From: Zoogloea ramigera
GTDB lineage: Bacteria; Pseudomonadota; Gammaproteobacteria; Burkholderiales; Rhodocyclaceae
Assembly (NCBI RefSeq): GCF_006539865.1
Contig: NZ_BJNV01000027.1
Span: 1-56,894 of the forward strand
Length of the DNA: 56,894 nt
Direction: 5' to 3'
Both the position numbers and the translations under genes were made by a program. Of this stretch, positions 1-9,096 are shown one piece after another; the stretch's first letter is position 1, and each line of letters starts with the position of its first letter. Under the pieces are notes generated by a model, which worked only from the letters and a program-made list of their open reading frames with translations, made no database searches and had not been told where the DNA came from.

Positions 1-327
1 TTCCTGGCGCATCTTCTGCAGGATGCAACGGCCAAGATCTTCCTGATCGTCGACAACCTGCGGGTTCATCACGCCAAAATTGTCCGCGCGTGGGCAGAGC
101 CCCTCAAGGACAAGATCGAACTGTTCTACCTGCCGCCCTACGCCCCGGAGTCCAACCCCGACGAGTACCTGAACCACGACTTCAAGACGTCCCTGCGCCT
201 GGAGCCGGCCAGCGACAACGGCAGCGACCTGATGCAGAAGGCGATGCGGATCATGAAACGCCTCGCCCAGATCCCCGGACGGGTTCAGTCTTACTTCCGG
301 CACCCTCTGGCCGCCTATGCTGCATAG
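1..327 (+). CDS. IS630-family transposase, 3' part (runs off the left edge)
   Basis: The frame is open from base 1 to the TAG at 325-327, so only the last 108 residues are in the window. The fragment carries the second and third catalytic blocks of an IS630 DDE transposase: LIVDNLRVHHAK, with its aspartate at about residue 18, and LPPYAPESNPDEYLNHDF, with the acidic residue after NP. The enzyme cuts and rejoins the ends of its IS at TA targets (family knowledge). It marks the left border of the defence cluster that follows. Whether the IS is intact cannot be judged because the 5' part and left end lie outside. Confidence 0.9.
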   Translation, partial: FLAHLLQDATAKIFLIVDNLRVHHAKIVRAWAEPLKDKIELFYLPPYAPESNPDEYLNHDFKTSLRLEPASDNGSDLMQKAMRIMKRLAQIPGRVQSYFRHPLAAYAA

Positions 328-401
328 ACAGGCTATTTAAGGGCCGGGTTAATAGATTGAGGGAATCTCTGTGCTTTGATATCGAAAAAAATTCTCATGA
401 C

Positions 402-438
402 ATACGGTAAACGTATTTTTAAAGTGCGTTTACCGTAT
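402..438. promoter_or_regulatory. 12-bp-arm inverted repeat upstream of the SNF2-mod-res operon
   Basis: Arms ATACGGTAAACG (402-413) and CGTTTACCGTAT (427-438) are perfect inverted repeats separated by 13 bases. They sit 24 bp before the helicase start codon, in an AT-rich gap between the IS630 remnant and the operon. The position suggests a transcription-factor operator controlling the restriction-modification operon (inference). No convincing sigma70 promoter pair was identified. Confidence 0.5.
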
Positions 439-462
439 TAAAAATAATAAACTGACCGCCGG

Positions 463-3309
463 ATGATCACCGACTACCACGCCAAGTACTTCGCCCACGA
501 ACTGAGCCGCCGGCATTCGGCGGCGGATTCCGAGAAACTCGCGGGAGCCCTTCTCGACGCCCAGGTCGACCTCAACCCCCACCAGCTTGAGGCGGCCCTT
601 TTCGCGTTTAAGTCACCCCTTTCCAAGGGCGCGATCCTCGCGGACGAAGTTGGTCTCGGCAAGACGATCGAAGCCGGACTGGTGCTGGCCCAGAAATGGG
701 CGGAGGGAAAGCGTCGGATCCTCATCGTCACGCCCGCCAACCTGCGGAAGCAGTGGTCCCAAGAGATGGCGGAAAAGTTCTTCCTCCCCACGCTCATCCT
801 CGAGGCGAAGAACTACAACCAGCTTCGGAAGTCCGGCGTCCGGCGTCCGTTCGAGCGGGACCAGATGGTCGTCTGCTCCTACCAGTTCGCAGCCAAGCAC
901 GCCGACGAGCTCATGGTCACGCGCTGGGACCTGGTGGTCATGGACGAGGCCCACCGCCTCCGCAACGTCTACCGTCCGGACAACAAGATCGGGAACGCCC
1001 TCAAGCGGGCGCTCGGAAACGCGCCCAAGGTCCTCCTGACAGCGACACCGCTGCAGAACTCCCTGCTCGAGCTCTACGGCCTCGTGAGCCTGATCGACGA
1101 TTACGCCTTCGGGGACGCGAAGAGTTTCCGCACCCAGTTCGCCAGACTGAACGGCGATTCGACGTTCGACGAGCTGAAGGTCCGTCTGAAGCCCATCTGC
1201 CACCGGACTTTGCGGCGTCAGGTGCTCGAATACATCCGGTACACGAACCGGATCCCGATCACCGAGGAGTTCGTCCCCTCCGACGACGAGCACGCGCTCT
1301 ACGACATGGTGTCGGACTACCTTCGTCGGGAATCCCTCCACGCCCTGCCGAACTCCCAGCGCCAACTCATGACGCTGATCCTCCGGAAGCTCCTCGCGTC
1401 GTCGACCTTCGCGATCGCCGGCGCCCTGGAGTCGCTGGCGAACAAGCTCCGCAAGCAGATCCGTGACAATGCCGCGGCCACCGGGGACGAGGACGCGATC
1501 GCCGACGACTTCGAGGAGTTCGACGAGTACGCCGACGAATGGGGCGACGACCCGGAGCCGGAAGCCCTGTCCCGCGAGGAAATTTCCTCAATCGAGGAGG
1601 AGATCGCGGCGCTCGAGGAGTTCCGCGACCTGGCGGTCTCGATTTCGGAGAACGCCAAGGGAATGGCGCTGCTGAAGGCGCTGAGCGCCGGGTTCGCCAA
1701 AGCCAGGGACCTCGGGGCCGCCGAGAAGACCATCGTCTTTACGGAGTCCCGCCGGACCCAGGACTACCTGGTGCGCCTCCTGAGCGACAACGGCTACGCC
1801 GGCAAGCTCGTCCTGTTCAACGGCTCCAATTCGGACGACCAGTCGAAAGCGATCTACGCCGAATGGGTCGAGGCCAACAAGGGGACGGACAGGGTCACCG
1901 GATCCAGGAGCGCGGACATACGCGCGGCGCTGGTGGACCACTTCCGGAACGAGGCGACGGTCATGATCGCCACCGAGGCCGCGGCCGAAGGCATCAACCT
2001 CCAGTTCTGCTCGATGGTGGTGAACTACGACCTCCCCTGGAACCCCCAGCGGATCGAGCAGCGGATCGGCCGCTGCCACCGCTACGGGCAGCGCCACGAC
2101 GTCGTCGTGGTCAATTTCCTGAACAAGAAGAACGAGGCCGACCAGCGCGTCTTCGAGCTCCTCGCCGAGAAATTCAAGCTCTTCTCGGGCGTTTTCGGGG
2201 CGAGCGACGAGGTGCTCGGCGCGATTGAGTCCGGGGTGGAGTTCGAGAAGCGCATCGTCGCGATCTACCAGAACTGCCGCACCACGGGCGAAATCGAGTC
2301 CGAGTTCTCCCGGCTCCGGGAGGAGATGGAATCGCAGATCAGCGAAACGATGGAAGACACGCGGAAGAAGCTCCTCGAGAACTTCGACGCCGAGGTCCAC
2401 GACCGGCTGAGGGTCAACCTCGACGAGAGCCGCGAGTACCTGAACAAGTACGAGTCCATGCTCTGGGCGCTCACGAGGCACGAGCTCGCGGGGAAAGCCG
2501 AGTTCGACGACGCGGCCTTGCGTTTCCGCCTTCGGGAGCCCCCTTACCCCGGCACGGGAATCGACGAGGGCGCGTACGCGCTCTCGAAATACCCAGGAGC
2601 CGCCCACCGGTACCGGATCGGCCACCCCCTCGCGCAGGCGGTGATTGCGGCAGCTTCCGGACGGAGCCTTCCCGAAGCAGAAGCGGAATTCCATTACTCG
2701 GAATGGGCCCAGACCGCCGTGGGCGTCGAACGCCTGGTGGGACGGTCGGGATTCCTCCTCGCGAAGAAACTTTCCGTGTCCGGCGCCGACGCCCAGGACC
2801 ATGTGATCCTCGCGGCGGTGGCCGACGACGGGGAGGAAGTGCCGGAAGCCGTCGTCCGGCGCCTGTTCGAACTCCCCTGCTCAATCGTCGGTACCGACCT
2901 CCCGACCGGCGCAGGGCCGGCGGCCGACGTCGCGGAACGCAGGACAAACGAGATCCTCGCTGACCTCTCGGCCCGGCAGGCTGCCTGGTTCGACGAGGAG
3001 ATGGAGAAGCTCAACGGCTGGGCGGAAGACAAGCGCCACGGCCTCAAGGCTGAGCTCAAAGACTACGACGACCAGATCGCGGAACTGAAGAGACAGGCCC
3101 GAACGGCGCCAACCTTACCGGAGAAGCTCGCTGTCCAGAAGAAGCTCCGTGACGTGGACAAGAAACGGGACGAAGCCTGGCGGGCGTACGACGCGGCCGC
3201 CAGGGACGTCGAACGGCACAAGGACGGGCTCCTCGACCAGGTCGAAGAGCAGCTCCGGCAGGAAACAGCCTCGGAAGACCTCTTCGCCCTCAGATGGACG
3301 GTGCGGTGA
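463..3309 (+). CDS. SNF2/RapA-type DEAD/DEAH helicase, first gene of a type III-like R-M operon
   Basis: A 948-aa superfamily 2 helicase of the SNF2 type. Motif I DEVGLGKT is at residues 61-68, motif II DEAH at 161-164, and motif III LLTATPLQN follows. The C-terminal helicase lobe has the NYDLPWNPQRIEQRIGR block (about 520-540) with the arginine fingers. The last 250 residues are charged and helical, probably coiled coil. Such proteins translocate on double-stranded DNA and remodel bound protein. Similar SNF2 proteins occur as DrmD in class 1 DISARM, but no drmA, drmB or drmC is present here. Mod begins 41 bp after the stop and Res 10 bp after Mod, so the three genes form one transcription unit. 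The role in defence is inferred from context. Confidence 0.88.
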   Translation: MITDYHAKYFAHELSRRHSAADSEKLAGALLDAQVDLNPHQLEAALFAFKSPLSKGAILADEVGLGKTIEAGLVLAQKWAEGKRRILIVTPANLRKQWSQEMAEKFFLPTLILEAKNYNQLRKSGVRRPFERDQMVVCSYQFAAKHADELMVTRWDLVVMDEAHRLRNVYRPDNKIGNALKRALGNAPKVLLTATPLQNSLLELYGLVSLIDDYAFGDAKSFRTQFARLNGDSTFDELKVRLKPICHRTLRRQVLEYIRYTNRIPITEEFVPSDDEHALYDMVSDYLRRESLHALPNSQRQLMTLILRKLLASSTFAIAGALESLANKLRKQIRDNAAATGDEDAIADDFEEFDEYADEWGDDPEPEALSREEISSIEEEIAALEEFRDLAVSISENAKGMALLKALSAGFAKARDLGAAEKTIVFTESRRTQDYLVRLLSDNGYAGKLVLFNGSNSDDQSKAIYAEWVEANKGTDRVTGSRSADIRAALVDHFRNEATVMIATEAAAEGINLQFCSMVVNYDLPWNPQRIEQRIGRCHRYGQRHDVVVVNFLNKKNEADQRVFELLAEKFKLFSGVFGASDEVLGAIESGVEFEKRIVAIYQNCRTTGEIESEFSRLREEMESQISETMEDTRKKLLENFDAEVHDRLRVNLDESREYLNKYESMLWALTRHELAGKAEFDDAALRFRLREPPYPGTGIDEGAYALSKYPGAAHRYRIGHPLAQAVIAAASGRSLPEAEAEFHYSEWAQTAVGVERLVGRSGFLLAKKLSVSGADAQDHVILAAVADDGEEVPEAVVRRLFELPCSIVGTDLPTGAGPAADVAERRTNEILADLSARQAAWFDEEMEKLNGWAEDKRHGLKAELKDYDDQIAELKRQARTAPTLPEKLAVQKKLRDVDKKRDEAWRAYDAAARDVERHKDGLLDQVEEQLRQETASEDLFALRWTVR

Positions 3310-3350
3310 TAGCCCTTCCGATTTCAGAATATTTGAATAAACTCTGCGTC

Positions 3351-5468
3351 ATGACTACCGAAACCTCCCACAGCCTGGACGGCACGTCGCTCGACGTCGC
3401 CGCGGACAACCGCGCGCGCTTGCGCGCCCTCTTCCCTTCCTGTTTCACGGAAACCCGAGATGAAAACGGAAACCTCGTTGAAAGCGTCGATTTCGAGCGG
3501 CTGAAGGCTGAACTCGGGACGTTCACGGACCTCTTCGAAGCCAGGCGGGAACGTTACGGGATGGATTGGCCTGGGAAGAAGGAGTGCCTTAAGGCAATCC
3601 AGTCCCCAACGTACGCGACGCTCAAGCCTGCGAAGGACCAATCAGTCGACTGGAATTCGACCGAAAACGTGTTCATCGAGGGCGACAACCTCGAGGCGCT
3701 CAAACTCCTGCAGAAGTCGTATTACGGCAAGGTGAAGATGATCTACATCGACCCCCCGTACAACACAGGAAACGACTTCATTTACCCCGACAACTATTCT
3801 GAATCGCTTGACACCTACCTCGCCTATGCCGGGCTTTTGAGCGATGACGGTAAGCAGTTCGTCACAAATTCGGCTAGAGAGGGCCGATTCCATACCAAGT
3901 GGCTGAACATGATGTGGCCGCGCCTCTACTTGGCGCGAAACCTTCTGAGTGACGACGGCGTCATCATGATCAGCATCGACGACTTCGAAGTCGACAACCT
4001 CCGCCACCTATGCAATGAAGTGTTCGGAGAAGAGAACTTCATAGCCAAGCTCGTCTGGGAGAAGGGACGCAAGAACGACGCGAAGCTCTTCTCTGTCGGC
4101 CATGAGTACGTTCTTGTCTACGCCAAACGGTTGGCCCGTCTGAAGGAGGACAAAACTGTTTGGCGTGAGGAAAAACCCGGAGCGAAGGAAATCTGGGAAA
4201 CGTACCTCGAACTAAAAACGAAGCATGGGAACGACCTAACAGCGATTGAAGAAGATCTGCAAGGTTGGTTCAGAGAACTACCGGACTCCCATCCCTCGAA
4301 AAAGTTGTCCCGGTACCGACGGGTCGATCAGCATGGCCCTTGGCGTGACGACAATATTTCGTGGCCCGGCGGCGGCGGCCCTCGCTACGACGTCATCCAT
4401 CCAGTTACCAAACAACCGTGCGCAGTGCCTGGGCGAGGATGGATATACGCTAGCCCGGAAAGAATGGCGCAGATGATAAAACTCGGCGTTGTCGCATTCC
4501 GCGAAGACCATACGGAGCCGCCATTCCGAAAGTCCCACATCAAGCCGATTTCGAAAGAGCTCGACACGGATTGCGAAGCAGACGGTGAGGAAGACGACGC
4601 GTCGGACCAAGCCGATGAAGAAGGGATGGCTACTCAGGTCCGCGGCAGCTACTTCTACAAGCAATCGCAAGTTACGGTTAAGTACCTCCGGAATCTGATG
4701 GGAGCAAAGCTTTTCGACTATCAGAAGGATCACGTTGAGATAAAGCGTTTGATTCGTTACGTGACTGCCGGTGACGACAACGCGGTCATTGTTGATTTCT
4801 TCGCAGGGTCTGGAAGCACCGCTGAGGCCGTAATGGAGCTCAACCGCGAGGACGGAACAAGGAAGCGGTTTGTCCTTATCCAGCTTCCAGAGCCGTGTGA
4901 CCAGAAGGACAAGTCTGGCAAGGCCGCACTCAATAAAGGGCTGAATACCATCGCCGACATCGCCAAGGAACGGATCCGTCGCGCCGCGGCGAAGCTGACC
5001 GAAGCGGACAGCAACGAGAACGGCCAGGATCGCGGTTTCCGCGTCTTCAGGCTCGACAAATCCAACTTCCGCCAGTGGCAGAAGCTCGGAGCAGACGCTA
5101 CGGCGGACCAGATCGCGGAGCAGCTCGAGCTCCACGTAGAACACGTCGACCCTTCGGCCTCCCAGGAGGACCTCCTCTTCGAGATCCTCCTCAAGGCGGG
5201 GTTCCGTCCGACGGAGAAGGCCGAGCTCGTCGAAATCGCCGGACTGCCGGTCTATTCGATCGCCGGCGGGGCTTTGCTGATCTGCCTCGCCGACCGGGTT
5301 ACCAAGGAACTCGTCGACGCCGTGGCCGAAGCCGAGCCGATGCACTTCTTCTGTCTCGATTCCGCTTTCGCCGGCGACGACCAGCTCAAGGCGAACGCCG
5401 TCCAGACCTTCGCGGCGCGCAACCAGGGCCGGGAGAAAGCCTCGCAGATCGTCTTCCGCACAGTCTGA
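3351..5468 (+). CDS. Type III-like site-specific DNA methyltransferase (adenine-N6), Mod
   Basis: 705 aa from the ATG at 3351; the open frame reaches back to 3294, but that would overlap the helicase gene. Catalytic motif IV DPPYNTGNDF is at residues 134-143 and the SAM-binding motif FAGSGST at 484-490. That order is the beta-class arrangement typical of type III Mod subunits. An acidic low-complexity stretch lies at about residues 410-430. Expected role: N6-methylation of adenine in the recognition site, protecting host DNA and giving Res its specificity. GC content falls in the middle of the gene (about 3.8-4.9 kb) compared with its ends and with Res. This fits exchange of the target-recognition region between homologues, as known for type III mod genes. 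Confidence 0.92.
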   Translation: MTTETSHSLDGTSLDVAADNRARLRALFPSCFTETRDENGNLVESVDFERLKAELGTFTDLFEARRERYGMDWPGKKECLKAIQSPTYATLKPAKDQSVDWNSTENVFIEGDNLEALKLLQKSYYGKVKMIYIDPPYNTGNDFIYPDNYSESLDTYLAYAGLLSDDGKQFVTNSAREGRFHTKWLNMMWPRLYLARNLLSDDGVIMISIDDFEVDNLRHLCNEVFGEENFIAKLVWEKGRKNDAKLFSVGHEYVLVYAKRLARLKEDKTVWREEKPGAKEIWETYLELKTKHGNDLTAIEEDLQGWFRELPDSHPSKKLSRYRRVDQHGPWRDDNISWPGGGGPRYDVIHPVTKQPCAVPGRGWIYASPERMAQMIKLGVVAFREDHTEPPFRKSHIKPISKELDTDCEADGEEDDASDQADEEGMATQVRGSYFYKQSQVTVKYLRNLMGAKLFDYQKDHVEIKRLIRYVTAGDDNAVIVDFFAGSGSTAEAVMELNREDGTRKRFVLIQLPEPCDQKDKSGKAALNKGLNTIADIAKERIRRAAAKLTEADSNENGQDRGFRVFRLDKSNFRQWQKLGADATADQIAEQLELHVEHVDPSASQEDLLFEILLKAGFRPTEKAELVEIAGLPVYSIAGGALLICLADRVTKELVDAVAEAEPMHFFCLDSAFAGDDQLKANAVQTFAARNQGREKASQIVFRTV

Positions 5469-5478
5469 TAGCCCGCCC

Positions 5479-8472
5479 ATGAAACTGAAATTCGACTCAT
5501 CGCTGGAATACCAGCGCGACGCCGTCGGGGCGGTGACCGACCTTTTCGAAGGCCTTCCGCAGAACCGGGAAGGGCTTTCCGTGCCACTCGGGACGGAAGC
5601 CATGCTCGGAACCGAGCACTCCGAGCTCGGCATCGGCAACGTCCTGGCCCTCGCTCCCGAACAGCTCCTCGCCAACCTCCACGCGGTCCAATCCCGCAAC
5701 GCCGTCCCCAAATCCCGGGCGCTCGTCGAAGAAGGGGGGCCTTACGAGTTCCCGAACTTCTCGGTCGAGATGGAAACCGGCACGGGCAAGACCTACGTGT
5801 ACCTGCGGACCGTCTTCGAACTGAACCGCCTGTACGGCCTCCGGAAGTTCGTCGTCGTCGTCCCCTCCGTGGCGATCCGCGAAGGCGTCACGACGTCGAT
5901 CAAGCTCATGCGGGACCACTTCCGCGGCCTGTACGACAACGCCGCCTTCGACAGCTTCGTCTACAACTCCAAGGACCTCAGCCGCGTCCGGCAATTCGCC
6001 GTGAACAACGAGATCCAGATCATGGTGATCAACATCCAGGCCTTCGCGAAGGACGCGGAAAAGGCCGGGAACGTCATCCACCAGGAGCAGGACCGGATGT
6101 CCGGCCGCAAGCCCATCGACTTCGTCCGGGCGACGAACCCCGTGGTGATCATCGACGAGCCCCAGAGCGTCGATACCACCCCGAAGTCGCAGCGGGCCAT
6201 CGCCAACCTCAACCCCCTCTTCTGCCTGAGGTATTCCGCGACGCACGTCCACCCGTACAACCTGATCTACCAGCTAGACCCAATACGGGCGTACGACCTC
6301 AAGCTCGTCAAGCAGATCGAAGTGGTGGACGCGAGTCCCACGCAGGACTTCAACCGGACCATGGTCCGCCTGGACTGGATCGGATATCCGGGAAGGGCGA
6401 AGACGCCGCAAGCCAAGGTGACGATCTTCGAGGACACGCCGAACGGCCCCCGCGAGAAGCAGGTCGCGCTCAAGCACGGCGCGGACCTCTCCCACTTCAC
6501 AAACCGGCCGGACTACGACGGTTACCAGGTGACGAACGTCAGCGCGGAACCCGGTAACGAGTACGTCGAATTCGGGAACGGCCAAATCGTCGAGCTTTCG
6601 GCGGAAACCGGCGGGATGGCCGACGAGCGGATGAAGAACCAGATCCGGCAGACCGTCGAGGAGCACTTCGCCAAAGAGAAGCGGTTCAAGGAACGCGGCA
6701 TCAAGGTCCTTTCCCTGTTCTTCCTCGACCAGGTGGCCAGCTACCGGCTCTACGACGACGACGGGAACCGCGGCAACGGCAAGGTCGCCGACTGGTTCGA
6801 GGAGATCTACGCGGAAGTGTCGGCGAAGTCGATCTACCGCGGCGTCCTCCCCTACTCCGCCGACCAGGTCCACGACGGGTACTTCTCCGCGGACCGCAAG
6901 AAGGGCAAGGTCGTGGGGCTCCTCGACACGAGCGGGAGCACGGCGAAGGACGACGAGACGTACGAGCTCATCATGAAGGACAAGGAACGCCTCCTCGACC
7001 CCGAGGAACCGCTCCGTTTCATCTTCAGCCACTCCGCGCTCAAGGAAGGCTGGGACAACCCGAACGTCTTCCAGATTTGCACGCTGCGGGAAATGGGCAC
7101 CGAGAACGAGCGCCGGCAGACCCTCGGCCGCGGCCTGCGCCTTCCCGTCAACAAGGACGGCGACCGGATCTTCGACGAGCAGGTCAACCGCCTGACGGTG
7201 ATCGCGAACGAAACCTTCCAGGACTACGCGAAGGGCCTCCAGTCGGACATCGAGAAGGCCATCGACCCCGACGGCAACTTCCGTTTCGGCAGGGTTCCGA
7301 AGCTGGCGTTCACGCCCTTGCTCAACCCGGAAGGGACGGCCCAGATCACCCAAGAGCAGTCGGAAGCGCTCTGGAAGCACCTCATTTCCAAAGGGTTCAT
7401 CGACAAGAACGGCGACTTCCAGGAGGCGTTCAAACCGTCCGCGGAAGGCTTTTCCCTGGACCTCCCGGACGAGTTCGCCGAGGCGGAATTCGGAAAGTCC
7501 GTCCTCAGCCGCCTGAACCGGTTCGTTCCGCGCGACTTCGCCAAGGACGCCCGCAAGCGCGAGGCCGTGAAGTACAACAAGCGCGTCGAGCTGAACCCCG
7601 AGTTCCAGGAACTCTGGAAGCGCATCAGCCTGAAGACCCGCTACTCGGTCGAGTTCAAGACCGACGAACTGGTCACCCGGGCGGCTGCCAAAGTGAAGGA
7701 GATGCCCGAAATCAAGGCCGTCCGCATCGAGACCACCAAGCGCGCGGTCGAGCTCACGGAATCCGGCGTCGGCGGCGGACGGGTCACTTCCAACCGGATG
7801 TACGTGGTGGAGAATTCCCTCCCCCTCCCCGACATCCTCGCGTTCCTGCAGCGCGAGACGGAACTCACGCGCGGCACGCTGGTGCGGATCCTCAAGGATT
7901 CGGGCCGCCTGAAGGACTTCGGCACCAACCCGCAAGCCTTCATGACGGAGTGCGCCAAGCACGTCAACCGCGCGCTCCACGAGCTCATCGTGTCCGGAAT
8001 CAAGTACGAGCCCATCGCCGGCCAGGCGTACGAAATGCGGCTGTTCGAGGAATCGGAGATCGAGGAGTACCTCGACCGGCTTTACGCCGTGCAGGAATCG
8101 AACGGGACGCTCGAGGACGGTACCGAGGTCGTGCGTACGCCGTACGACTGGATCGCTTACGAATCGGACGGCGAACGAAAGGTGGCCGAACGGCTGGACG
8201 GCGACCCGCGGGTGAAATTCTTCTGCAAGCTCCCGCGCGGGTTCAAGATCCCGACTCCAGTCGGAAACTACAACCCGGACTGGGCCATCGTCCTCGAAGA
8301 CGACGGGAAGCTCTACCTGGTGCGTGAGACGAAGAGCACGCTCGACCGCGACGAACGCCGCGGCTCGGAAAACCGCAAGGTCGACTGCGGCAAGGCCCAC
8401 TTCAGGGCGCTCGGCGTCGACTTCAAGGATGCCACGACCATCCACGAAGTTCTCGAACCCAACAGTCCCTAG
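5479..8472 (+). CDS. Type III restriction endonuclease subunit R (Res)
   Basis: 997 aa, starting 10 bp after mod. The N-terminal helicase has Walker A GTGKT (residues 101-105) and motif II DEPQ (226-229), the DEPQ form being usual for type III Res proteins. The C-terminus has a PD-(D/E)XK endonuclease: PDW at about 933 and ETK at 950-952. The length matches the family. It should form a complex with the upstream Mod, hydrolyse ATP and cut DNA carrying unmethylated sites. All key motifs are intact, so the enzyme looks functional. The specific activity of a three-gene SNF2-Mod-Res set cannot be read from sequence. Confidence 0.93.
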   Translation: MKLKFDSSLEYQRDAVGAVTDLFEGLPQNREGLSVPLGTEAMLGTEHSELGIGNVLALAPEQLLANLHAVQSRNAVPKSRALVEEGGPYEFPNFSVEMETGTGKTYVYLRTVFELNRLYGLRKFVVVVPSVAIREGVTTSIKLMRDHFRGLYDNAAFDSFVYNSKDLSRVRQFAVNNEIQIMVINIQAFAKDAEKAGNVIHQEQDRMSGRKPIDFVRATNPVVIIDEPQSVDTTPKSQRAIANLNPLFCLRYSATHVHPYNLIYQLDPIRAYDLKLVKQIEVVDASPTQDFNRTMVRLDWIGYPGRAKTPQAKVTIFEDTPNGPREKQVALKHGADLSHFTNRPDYDGYQVTNVSAEPGNEYVEFGNGQIVELSAETGGMADERMKNQIRQTVEEHFAKEKRFKERGIKVLSLFFLDQVASYRLYDDDGNRGNGKVADWFEEIYAEVSAKSIYRGVLPYSADQVHDGYFSADRKKGKVVGLLDTSGSTAKDDETYELIMKDKERLLDPEEPLRFIFSHSALKEGWDNPNVFQICTLREMGTENERRQTLGRGLRLPVNKDGDRIFDEQVNRLTVIANETFQDYAKGLQSDIEKAIDPDGNFRFGRVPKLAFTPLLNPEGTAQITQEQSEALWKHLISKGFIDKNGDFQEAFKPSAEGFSLDLPDEFAEAEFGKSVLSRLNRFVPRDFAKDARKREAVKYNKRVELNPEFQELWKRISLKTRYSVEFKTDELVTRAAAKVKEMPEIKAVRIETTKRAVELTESGVGGGRVTSNRMYVVENSLPLPDILAFLQRETELTRGTLVRILKDSGRLKDFGTNPQAFMTECAKHVNRALHELIVSGIKYEPIAGQAYEMRLFEESEIEEYLDRLYAVQESNGTLEDGTEVVRTPYDWIAYESDGERKVAERLDGDPRVKFFCKLPRGFKIPTPVGNYNPDWAIVLEDDGKLYLVRETKSTLDRDERRGSENRKVDCGKAHFRALGVDFKDATTIHEVLEPNSP

Positions 8473-8726
8473 CCCCCAACCATGCCCACGAACCAGAAAC
8501 TCTCGGCGGCGATCCCCGCCGCCGGAGTATTCCTCGTCTGATCCGCGACCTACGCTCATGTGCAAACCGTCCGGACCCGTCGCGGTCGCCGACCCGGTGC
8601 TCGGCATCTTCAACTACCTGGTCGGGTGATCGCGTAACGCGGCCTGCAACCTTCCGGCGCCCCTGAAGGTTGGGGCGTTCCAGACCTCCCCGCGAACCCT
8701 GATACAATAAGTTCAGTTGCCCATCT
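8473..8726. other. Inter-operon gap with two tiny reading-frame remnants and a hairpin
   Basis: No gene is recognised. Two very short frames start with ATG soon after res: 8482-8541 (19 codons, beginning MPTNQK) and 8558-8629 (23 codons, beginning MCKPSG). They read like gene ends left by a deletion and no function is proposed. CAACCTTC at 8647-8654 and GAAGGTTG at 8665-8672 form an 8-bp hairpin that could end the upstream transcript, but no T-run follows. Confidence 0.3.
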
Positions 8727-8777
8727 TTACACCATGTGTAATGATGGAATTGACTTTTACCATTTAAGGGATAAACT
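8727..8777 (+). promoter_or_regulatory. Probable higBA promoter with palindromic operator
   Basis: A perfect inverted repeat TTACAC-CAT-GTGTAA spans 8727-8741. Just downstream is TTGACT (8750-8755), and 16 bp further TAAACT (8772-8777), eight bases before the toxin start codon at 8785. Antitoxins of the HigA type usually repress their own operon through such palindromes (family knowledge). Binding here is inferred. Confidence 0.45.
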
Positions 8778-8784
8778 CCACACT

Positions 8785-9081
8785 ATGGAAGTTGAGTTCG
8801 ACGACGACGACCTTGACAGGCTCGAAACCGATGCCCAATTCACCGCTGGGCACCCTCAGGAAATCGTGAGCGCCTACCGGAGGCGGATGCAGCAGATCCG
8901 CGGGTTCCGAGACGAGCGCGACTTCTACGCGCTGAAATCCTTGCACTTCGAGAAGCTCAAAGGAGACAGGGAAGGACTGCATTCGATCCGACTTAACAAA
9001 CAGTGGAGGCTCGTCCTGGAGATCAGGGGCGAACACCCCTGCAAGGTCGTCGGCATCGTTGAAATCGTCGATTATCACTAA
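8785..9081 (+). CDS. higB: RelE/HigB-like toxin
   Basis: 98 aa from the ATG at 8785 (MEVEFDDDDL). The frame is open back to 8734, but homologues begin near the chosen ATG and it follows the promoter at a normal distance. The end of the protein, with LHFEKLKGDREGLHSIRLNK and WRLVLEIRG, is the RelE/HigB fold signature. These toxins cleave mRNA on the ribosome. The toxin comes first and is followed 15 bp later by the long HigA-type antitoxin, the usual order for HigBA. It could stabilise the plasmid or the neighbouring R-M operon. Confidence 0.85.
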   Translation: MEVEFDDDDLDRLETDAQFTAGHPQEIVSAYRRRMQQIRGFRDERDFYALKSLHFEKLKGDREGLHSIRLNKQWRLVLEIRGEHPCKVVGIVEIVDYH

Positions 9082-9096
9082 TAGGTGGGGGAAATC

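Noticed and set aside
613..3059. Several long frames on the minus strand and in other phases within the helicase gene
   Set aside because: They are frames opposite a high-GC gene with intact helicase motifs and show Arg/Pro/Gly-rich nonsense composition.
463..8472. Complete DISARM system
   Set aside because: Only a DrmD-like SNF2 helicase and a methylase are present; drmA, drmB and drmC are missing and a type III Res is found instead.
6274..8613. 779-codon minus-strand frame opposite res
   Set aside because: Composition is typical of antisense to a GC-rich gene, with no family features; Res on the plus strand is clear.
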